From assembly GCA_052140165.1 (NCBI GenBank), contig JBKQUM010000034.1, positions 1 through 64,000 on the forward strand: DNA of 64,000 bases, written 5' to 3'. The notes under the pieces were generated by a model. The model did no database searches, was not told the DNA's origin, and worked only from the letters and a program-made list of their open reading frames with translations. The stretch comes from Bog-473 sp052140165 (GTDB lineage: Bacteria > Actinomycetota > Acidimicrobiia > Acidimicrobiales > RAAP-2). Positions within the stretch are counted from its first letter, which is position 1. Each line of letters opens with the position of its first letter. The position numbers and the translations under genes were made by a program. Positions 59,191 through 64,000 of the stretch are shown here, in pieces.

Positions 59191-59898
59191 GTGGCCGCGG
59201 GGCCGGACTTCGCGCGCTTCGACCGCCGTCACTACCCGATGGTCACGGTGCGCGAAGGGTATGACGCGTGGGCGCCGACCTACGAGGAGAGCGTCGAGGA
59301 CATCATGGACGTCGCGCTCCTGGAGCGCATCGGCTCGGTCGCCTGGGACCGGGTCGAACGCGCCGCCGACCTCGGATGTGGCTCGGGTCGCACCGGGGCC
59401 TGGCTCCGCACCCGCGGCGATTTCCCCGTCGACGGGGTCGACATCACGCCCGCCATGCTCGAGCGCGCCCGCGCCCGCGGCGTGCACGACCGGCTTGTCG
59501 AGGGCGACGTGCGGCACACCGGGTTGCCCGCCGGCGCCTACGACCTCGTCGTCTGCGTGCTGGTCGACGAGCACCTGCCCGAGCTGGCCGGCCTCTACCG
59601 GGAGGCCCGCCGGCTGCTGGGCCGGTCCGGCTCCTTCGTGGTCGTCGGGATCCACCCCTTCTTCGTCATGTCGGTGGGGATGCCGACCCATTTCGACGGT
59701 GCCGACGCCGAGCCGGTGGCCATCGAGACCCATGTCCACCTCCTCTCCGAGCACGTGGCCGCCGCCGACGACGCCGGCCTGGCCGCCCGCGAGATGCACG
59801 AAGCCCTGGTGGACGATGCATTCGTCCAGCGCAAGCCGGGATGGCAGCCCTACCGAGACTGGCCGTTCAGCTACGCCTGTGTCTGGGCCGTGGCCTGA
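59191..59898 (+). CDS. Class I SAM-dependent methyltransferase
   Basis: A 235-residue methyltransferase. SAM motif I is AADLGCGSGRTGAWL (about residues 58-72), followed by VDITPAMLERARARG and motif-II-like YDLVVCVLVDEHLPEL. The C-terminal EMHEALVDDAFVQRKPGW segment is not a standard signature, so the acceptor is unknown. The GTG start is 3 bp after the upstream stop. It is 65 bp before ccmA but is probably not part of the ccm operon. Confidence 0.88.
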   Translation: MAAGPDFARFDRRHYPMVTVREGYDAWAPTYEESVEDIMDVALLERIGSVAWDRVERAADLGCGSGRTGAWLRTRGDFPVDGVDITPAMLERARARGVHDRLVEGDVRHTGLPAGAYDLVVCVLVDEHLPELAGLYREARRLLGRSGSFVVVGIHPFFVMSVGMPTHFDGADAEPVAIETHVHLLSEHVAAADDAGLAAREMHEALVDDAFVQRKPGWQPYRDWPFSYACVWAVA

Positions 59899-59963
59899 GA
59901 GGGCGGGGTCCGACCCCGCTTGGAACCCCGGGACCGACCCCCCCTACCATGGAGGGGAAGGCC

Positions 59964-60692
59964 ATGGCCCCTGTCGTCCAATTCCGCGCCGCTGTCGCTC
60001 TCGCCGGCCGCTTCCCCGCCCTTGCCGGGGTCGACCTCTGCCTCGAGCAGGGTGAGGTCGTCGTCGTCGTGGGCGCCAACGGCGCGGGAAAGACCAGCCT
60101 CCTGCGCGCCTGTGCTGGGCTTTTGCCCGTCACCTCGGGCGAGGCGACCGCGCTCGGCGTCGACCTGACCACCGACCACACGTCGGTGCGGCGGTACGTC
60201 GGGCTCCTGGGTCATGCCGCCCCCCTCTACGACGAGCTGAGCGCGGCGGAGAACGTCCGCTTCGCGGTCCGCGCCCTCGGGCTCCCCGTCCAGGGCGCGG
60301 ACGAGGCGCTGGAGCGGCTCGGTCTGACGGGCCGTCTGCGGACCACCCCGGCCGGGCGGTTGTCGGCGGGCCAGCGTCGCCGCGTCGCCCTCGCCGCCCT
60401 CGTGGCCCGCCGTCCCGCGCTCTGGCTCCTCGATGAGCCCCACGCGGGCCTCGATGCCCCATCGCGCTCGCTCCTCGGGCATCTGATCGCCGGCGCGGTG
60501 TCGGATGGTGCAACGGTGCTGCTCTCCTCCCACGAACCACAGCTCACGGTGCCCCTGGCCGACCGTGTCGTGTCCATGGGCGGCGGGCGGGTGACCGGTG
60601 AGGAGCCGGGCGGCCGCCGCGTCACCCTCACCGCCCTGCCCGCAACCGAGCCGGACAGCGCCGGCGGCGTGGGAGCGACCAATGTGGCATGA
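59964..60692 (+). CDS. ccmA: Heme ABC exporter, ATP-binding subunit CcmA
   Basis: A 242-residue ABC ATPase that powers the CcmABCD complex releasing holo-CcmE. Walker A is GANGAGKTS (about residues 34-42), the ABC signature is LSAGQRRRVALA, and Walker B is LWLLDEPHAGLD, with the switch histidine in SSHEP. The ATG at 59964 has GGAGGGG 8 nt upstream; an in-frame ATG at 59949 overlaps that site. It is the first gene of the ccm cluster, with each following gene overlapping. Confidence 0.92.
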   Translation: MAPVVQFRAAVALAGRFPALAGVDLCLEQGEVVVVVGANGAGKTSLLRACAGLLPVTSGEATALGVDLTTDHTSVRRYVGLLGHAAPLYDELSAAENVRFAVRALGLPVQGADEALERLGLTGRLRTTPAGRLSAGQRRRVALAALVARRPALWLLDEPHAGLDAPSRSLLGHLIAGAVSDGATVLLSSHEPQLTVPLADRVVSMGGGRVTGEEPGGRRVTLTALPATEPDSAGGVGATNVA

Positions 60693-61350
60693 CGCGGTGC
60701 TCGTGGCGGGCAAGGACCTCCGGATCGAGGCGCGGTCGCGGGTGGGGCTGTGGCAGGTCGTCCCCTTCGCGTTGCTCGTCCTCGTGCTCCTCGCGTTCGC
60801 CATCGGTCCGGACCAGGCCGCACTGCGCCACGCCGCCCCGGGGATCTTCTGGGTCGCCCTGCTGTTCTCGACCGTGCTGGCGATTCAGCGCAGCGTGGCG
60901 GTCGAGTCCGGTGAGGGCACACGCGACGGGCTGCGGCTCTCGGGCATCGACCCGGCCGGGATCTTCCTGGGCAAGGCGGCCGCGGTGGGGCTGCAGCTCC
61001 TGGCGCTCCAGCTCGTCCTGTGGGCCGGCGTGACGTTCCTCTTCGACGTGCGGGTGCACGTCGTGTGGCTCGCGGTGACGGCGTCCCTCGTGGCCACCGT
61101 CGGGCTCGCGTGTGCCGGCGTGCTCTACGGCGCCCTCTCGGCCGGACTGCGCGTGCGCGACACGCTGCTCCCGCTGCTGGTGCTGCCGGTGTTGGCCCCG
61201 GTCCTGCTGGCGGGCTCCAAGGCATGGGAGGCGGCACTGAACGGGAACGCGTCGTCGGGGACCCAGTGGCTCAAGATCCTCGTTCCCTTCGCGGTGATCT
61301 ACCTCGTCGTGGGGCTCGTCCTCTACGGCCCGCTGCAGGAGGCCGCATGA
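60682..61350 (+). CDS. ccmB: Heme exporter membrane subunit CcmB
   Basis: A 222-residue integral membrane protein with six hydrophobic segments. The pattern VAVESGEGTRDGLRLSGIDP between helices 2 and 3 is the CcmB cytosolic loop, and the C-terminal half has LLPLLVLPVLAPVLLAGSKA. It forms the permease with CcmC around CcmA. The start overlaps the ccmA stop by 11 bp and the stop overlaps ccmC by 4 bp, giving translational coupling. Confidence 0.9.
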   Translation: MWHDAVLVAGKDLRIEARSRVGLWQVVPFALLVLVLLAFAIGPDQAALRHAAPGIFWVALLFSTVLAIQRSVAVESGEGTRDGLRLSGIDPAGIFLGKAAAVGLQLLALQLVLWAGVTFLFDVRVHVVWLAVTASLVATVGLACAGVLYGALSAGLRVRDTLLPLLVLPVLAPVLLAGSKAWEAALNGNASSGTQWLKILVPFAVIYLVVGLVLYGPLQEAA

Positions 61351-62144
61351 GCGAGCCCGTGCTTGTGCGCCGCCGGCCGCGCTGGCTGGATGTGGTCGGC
61401 GTCCTCGGTGTCGTCGCCATGGGGTTCACGGTGTGGCTCGGGCTGTGGGTGACGCCGCCCGACGTCGTGCAGGGGAACCTGGCCCGGTTGCTCTACATCC
61501 ACCCGCCCATCGCCACGGTGGCGCTGTACTGGGTCGGCCTCGTCGCCGCCGGTGGCAGCCTGCTGTACCTCTGGCCGCGCACGCGCTCCTTGTTCTGGGA
61601 CCGGCTCGCCGCGTCCGCGGTCGAGGTCGGCGCGGTGTTCTCGGCGCTGACCCTGGTGACTGGGTCGCTGTGGGGCCGGCCCGCCTGGGGTGTCTGGTGG
61701 ACGTGGGACGCCCGGCTGACGTCGACGGCCCTGTTGTTGCTCCTCGAGATCGGCTACATGGCGCTGCGCCGCGTGCCCGCCGAGCCGGCCATCCGGGCGC
61801 GCCGCTGTGCGGTGGCCGCCCTGCTCATCGCGATCGACATACCGATCGTCCACTTCTCCGTCGACTGGTGGCAGACCCTGCACCAGGGCGGCACCGTGCT
61901 CGATCCCGGCTTCGACCTCCACGTGCACGGGATCATGCTGTGGACGCTCGGGCTCGGCTTCCTCGCCTTCTCGTTGATCTTCGTCTGGCTCCTCGGAGTG
62001 CGCTACCAGGTCGAGGTGCTCCAGGACGCGGTCGGGGACCAGGAGCTCGAGGTCTCGCTGACCGAGCGCTGGAGCGAGGACACCGAGCTGGTGGGCGTCG
62101 CCTCCGGCGATCGTGACCCGCACGCGGGCGGTGGTGCACCGTGA
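61347..62144 (+). CDS. ccmC: Heme-handling membrane protein CcmC
   Basis: A 265-residue membrane protein with six helices that passes heme to CcmE. The tryptophan-rich periplasmic motif WGVWWTWDARLTS (about residues 107-119) and flanking histidines (YIHPP near 51, HFSVDWWQTLHQ near 171) are the heme-binding elements of the CcmC/CcmF/CcsA superfamily. A polar C-terminal tail from about 225 is extra. It overlaps ccmB and the small ccmD-like gene by 4 bp each. Confidence 0.93.
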   Translation: MSEPVLVRRRPRWLDVVGVLGVVAMGFTVWLGLWVTPPDVVQGNLARLLYIHPPIATVALYWVGLVAAGGSLLYLWPRTRSLFWDRLAASAVEVGAVFSALTLVTGSLWGRPAWGVWWTWDARLTSTALLLLLEIGYMALRRVPAEPAIRARRCAVAALLIAIDIPIVHFSVDWWQTLHQGGTVLDPGFDLHVHGIMLWTLGLGFLAFSLIFVWLLGVRYQVEVLQDAVGDQELEVSLTERWSEDTELVGVASGDRDPHAGGGAP

Positions 62145-62302
62145 GCTACGTCGACGCCGGCTATGCCGTCGCGCTCGCGTCCCTGTTCGTCTACGCGATC
62201 GGCCTGGTCCTGCGCCGGCGGCGCTGGGCCCGGGCGCTGAAGGTGTCGGAGGTGCCGGCCCCCGGGGCGGACGGCGTGCCGGGGCCCGGCGAGCGACTGT
62301 GA
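62141..62302 (+). CDS. ccmD: CcmD-like small membrane protein
   Basis: A 53-residue protein. It starts at GTG 62141, which overlaps the ccmC stop (GTGA), and ends at TGA 62300-62302, overlapping the ccmE GTG. One transmembrane segment (AVALASLFVYAIGLVL, about residues 9-24) is followed by RRRRWARALK, the single-TM plus basic-tail layout of CcmD, which holds CcmE to CcmABC. Identity rests on position, size and topology since CcmD sequences are weakly conserved. Confidence 0.75.
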   Translation: MSYVDAGYAVALASLFVYAIGLVLRRRRWARALKVSEVPAPGADGVPGPGERL

Positions 62303-62817
62303 CCGGCACGACCACCGAGCCCAGCCCGCCCCCCAGCCCGCCGAACTCAGACGTCCGCCCGGGGCCGGCGATGCCGCCGCCACGGCGCCGGCGGCGCCTC
62401 AGCTGGCGGCTGCTGGGCGTGTTCGCCCTTCTGATCGCCGCCTTCGTCTTCCTGCTGGCCGAGGGGCTGGGCAGCTCGCTCGACTACTTCGACACCATCG
62501 ACCAGGCCCTCGCCCACCGGGCGTCGCTCGGCACGCAGACGTTCCGACTCGAGGGCACGGTGGTCCCGGGCACCATCCGCGCCACCTCGTCGGGTTCCGA
62601 CTTCAGCATCTGCCAGGGCCCGAACGTCGTGGACGTCACCAACACCGGCAGCCCGCCACAGCTCTTCCAGGCCCGGATCCCGGTCGTGGTCGTCGGCCAC
62701 TTCACATCCCCCACGTCGACGCGCTTCGTGTCCAACACCATCATGGTCAAGCACTCGGCGAACTACAGCGCCCAGTACCCCGGCCGGGTGGCCAAGGCGA
62801 CCGGAGCGGTCTGCTGA
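62299..62817 (+). CDS. ccmE: Cytochrome c maturation heme chaperone CcmE
   Basis: A 172-residue heme chaperone. A Pro/Arg-rich N-terminus and one transmembrane helix (LLGVFALLIAAFVFLLAEGL, about residues 38-57) anchor an OB-fold domain outside. The heme-attaching motif is MVKHSANYSAQYPG, with H152 covalently binding heme and Y156 as axial ligand, the HxxxY variant seen in E. coli-type CcmE. The N-terminal proline tract is longer than usual. The GTG overlaps ccmD. Confidence 0.92.
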   Translation: MTGTTTEPSPPPSPPNSDVRPGPAMPPPRRRRRLSWRLLGVFALLIAAFVFLLAEGLGSSLDYFDTIDQALAHRASLGTQTFRLEGTVVPGTIRATSSGSDFSICQGPNVVDVTNTGSPPQLFQARIPVVVVGHFTSPTSTRFVSNTIMVKHSANYSAQYPGRVAKATGAVC

Positions 62818-62830
62818 TGGTCCTCCACTG

Positions 62831-64000
62831 ATGGTCGACGCCCATCTCGGGACGGTCGGGGTGTGGCTCGCCTTCCTGGCGAGCGTCGCCGGCGTCGTCG
62901 TGATCGTCACCGGATTCGTGACCCGCCGCAACGCCGACGGCCCCTCGCCCGCCGCGACGACGGCCGGACGGGTCGCCGGCGACGGTCGGCTGCTGGCCCC
63001 CGTCATGCTCGTCGGTGCCCTTCTCGCCGCCGGGGCGATGGAGCACGCGCTGGTCACCCACGACTTCACCCTGGTGTTCGTGGCCGAGAACAACAGCACG
63101 GTGACCCCGCTGCTGTACTCCATCACCGGCATGTGGTCGGCACTGGCGGGGTCCATCCTGCTGTGGGGGCTCATCCTCGCCGTGGTCTCGACCGTCTTCG
63201 TCTGGCGGTACCGCCGTCAGGTCGCCGACCCCGTGATCCGCTGGGCCTCCCTCGTCCTCTACGTGGTCTCCGCCTTCTTCTTCGGGCTGATGGTCGGGCC
63301 CGCCAACCCGTTCGTCACCGCTCCCGGCGCGACGCAGGGCCTCGGGCCGAACTCGCTCCTCCAGGACAACCCGCTGGTGGCCATCCACCCGCCGCTCCTC
63401 TATGTCGGGTTCGTGGTCTTCACCGTCCCGTTCGCGTTCGCGATCGGCATGCTGGCCACGGGTCGGGTGGGGGACCGCTGGCAGATCGAGTGCCGCCGCT
63501 GGACCCTGGTCGCGTTCACCTTCCTCTCCGTCGGCATCGTGCTGGGCGCCTGGTGGTCCTACCAGGTGCTGGGCTGGGGCGGGTTCTGGGGCTGGGACCC
63601 GGTCGAGAACGCCGCCCTGCTCCCCTGGCTCTGCGGGACCGCCTACCTGCACTCGGTCCTGGTTCAGGAGCGGCGCGGCCTCATGCGCGTGTGGAACCTC
63701 TCGCTGTCCATCGCCACCTTCGCGCTCACCATCCTCGGGACGTTCCTCACGCGTTCGGGGGTGATCACCTCCGTCCATGCGTTCTCGGAGTCCTCCCTCG
63801 GTCCCCTGCTCATCGGTTTTTTCTTCGCGGTGGTCATCGTGGGCTTCGGGTTGATCGCCTGGCGGGGGGACCGATTGCGCTCGCCGGGTGGGATCGACGC
63901 CCCGCTCGGCCGGGAGGGCGCGTTCCTGCTCAACAACGTGCTGTTCGTGGGCTTCGCCTTCGTCGTGCTGCTCGGGACCCTCTACCCGCTCCTCTACGAG
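62831..64000 (+). CDS. ccmF: Cytochrome c heme lyase subunit CcmF (partial)
   Basis: The first 390 residues of a large polytopic membrane protein, cut by the right edge (full length is about 640). The heme-handling motif GWGGFWGWDPVENAALLPWL (about residues 251-270) is diagnostic, with conserved histidines in IHPPLLY near 187 and LTRSGVITSVHAFSES near 309. It takes heme from CcmE and attaches it to the apocytochrome. The ATG at 62831 is the first in this frame after ccmE; an ATG at 62817 opens only four codons. Confidence 0.92.
   Translation, partial: MVDAHLGTVGVWLAFLASVAGVVVIVTGFVTRRNADGPSPAATTAGRVAGDGRLLAPVMLVGALLAAGAMEHALVTHDFTLVFVAENNSTVTPLLYSITGMWSALAGSILLWGLILAVVSTVFVWRYRRQVADPVIRWASLVLYVVSAFFFGLMVGPANPFVTAPGATQGLGPNSLLQDNPLVAIHPPLLYVGFVVFTVPFAFAIGMLATGRVGDRWQIECRRWTLVAFTFLSVGIVLGAWWSYQVLGWGGFWGWDPVENAALLPWLCGTAYLHSVLVQERRGLMRVWNLSLSIATFALTILGTFLTRSGVITSVHAFSESSLGPLLIGFFFAVVIVGFGLIAWRGDRLRSPGGIDAPLGREGAFLLNNVLFVGFAFVVLLGTLYPLLYE

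Noticed and set aside
1..64000. Rho-independent terminators, tRNA/rRNA genes, CRISPR arrays and insertion sequences
   Set aside because: No GC hairpin followed by a T run, no tRNA-like arms with CCA ends, no spaced repeats and no transposase were found by eye.

Overview
The window is GC-rich, gene-dense bacterial DNA with no rRNA, tRNA, CRISPR array or recognisable mobile element. Several traits point to an actinobacterium, most likely of class Acidimicrobiia: very high GC at third codon positions, frequent GTG starts, many apparently leaderless genes, a WS/DGAT acyltransferase, LLM flavin oxidoreductases, a WhiG/FliA-like sigma factor and GYWEVASDGG-type repeats behind a polysaccharide deacetylase. 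The class assignment is inference from these traits; no marker gene was compared.

Layout. 0.2-6.3 kb: pirin, esterase, HAD phosphatase, Ohr peroxidase, then the sulfhydrylation methionine genes metY-metX behind a structured leader. 6.3-8.1 kb (minus): flavin reductase, a small helix-turn-helix-like protein, an alpha/beta hydrolase. 8.2-12.6 kb: a coupled signalling operon (membrane hybrid histidine kinase, Hpt protein, REC-GGDEF diguanylate cyclase) that looks like a full phosphorelay ending in c-di-GMP. 12.7-16.2 kb: an uncharacterised protein coupled to an LLM oxidoreductase, then an NAD-dependent epimerase. 16.3-17.9 kb: CsoR repressor with its operator and a permease carrying a C-terminal YHS domain. 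18-30.6 kb: a mixed region with a K+ channel, carotenoid-type FAD oxidoreductase, ArsC-like protein, tandem CAP-like lipoprotein, enoyl-CoA hydratase, VOC protein, methyltransferase, SDR, PPK2 kinase, hydrolase, GDT1-type transporter and secreted deacetylase with tandem repeats. 30.6-33.8 kb: two paralogous OmpR-type regulators and a WhiG/FliA-like sigma factor, separated by a 480-bp gene-free stretch with strong inverted repeats. 33.9-40.5 kb: glutamate decarboxylase, channel-like membrane protein, DUF1269 protein, formate-THF ligase, acyl-CoA dehydrogenase. 40.5-44.1 kb (minus): tsaC-tsaD (t6A tRNA modification), VOC protein, WS/DGAT. 44.3-50.9 kb: membrane-anchored esterase, divergent valS/cysS, acyl-CoA dehydrogenase. 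51-56.3 kb: secreted protein, aminoglycoside-phosphotransferase-like kinase plus low-molecular-weight phosphatase, TetR regulator, and a divergent glycosyltransferase/gmd pair. 56.3 kb to the end: ccdA, a frameshifted P-loop kinase, a DJ-1 protein, a helical protein, a methyltransferase, and a System I cytochrome c maturation operon ccmABCDEF; ccmF runs off the right edge.

Working together: metY/metX make homocysteine from acylated homoserine; ccdA and ccmA-F deliver reductant and heme for c-type cytochromes; the kinase-Hpt-GGDEF operon likely sets c-di-GMP; CsoR controls the permease. A recurrent feature is a hexamer of type TAnnGT, or more loosely TAnnnT, 6-9 nt before start codons that lack a Shine-Dalgarno, which suggests many leaderless mRNAs. 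The most unusual items are the overlapping divergent valS/cysS promoters, the metY leader, a 9-bp hairpin before the sigma factor, a ccdA gene lacking a usable start codon upstream of its first essential cysteine, and a kinase gene with two compensating frameshifts.
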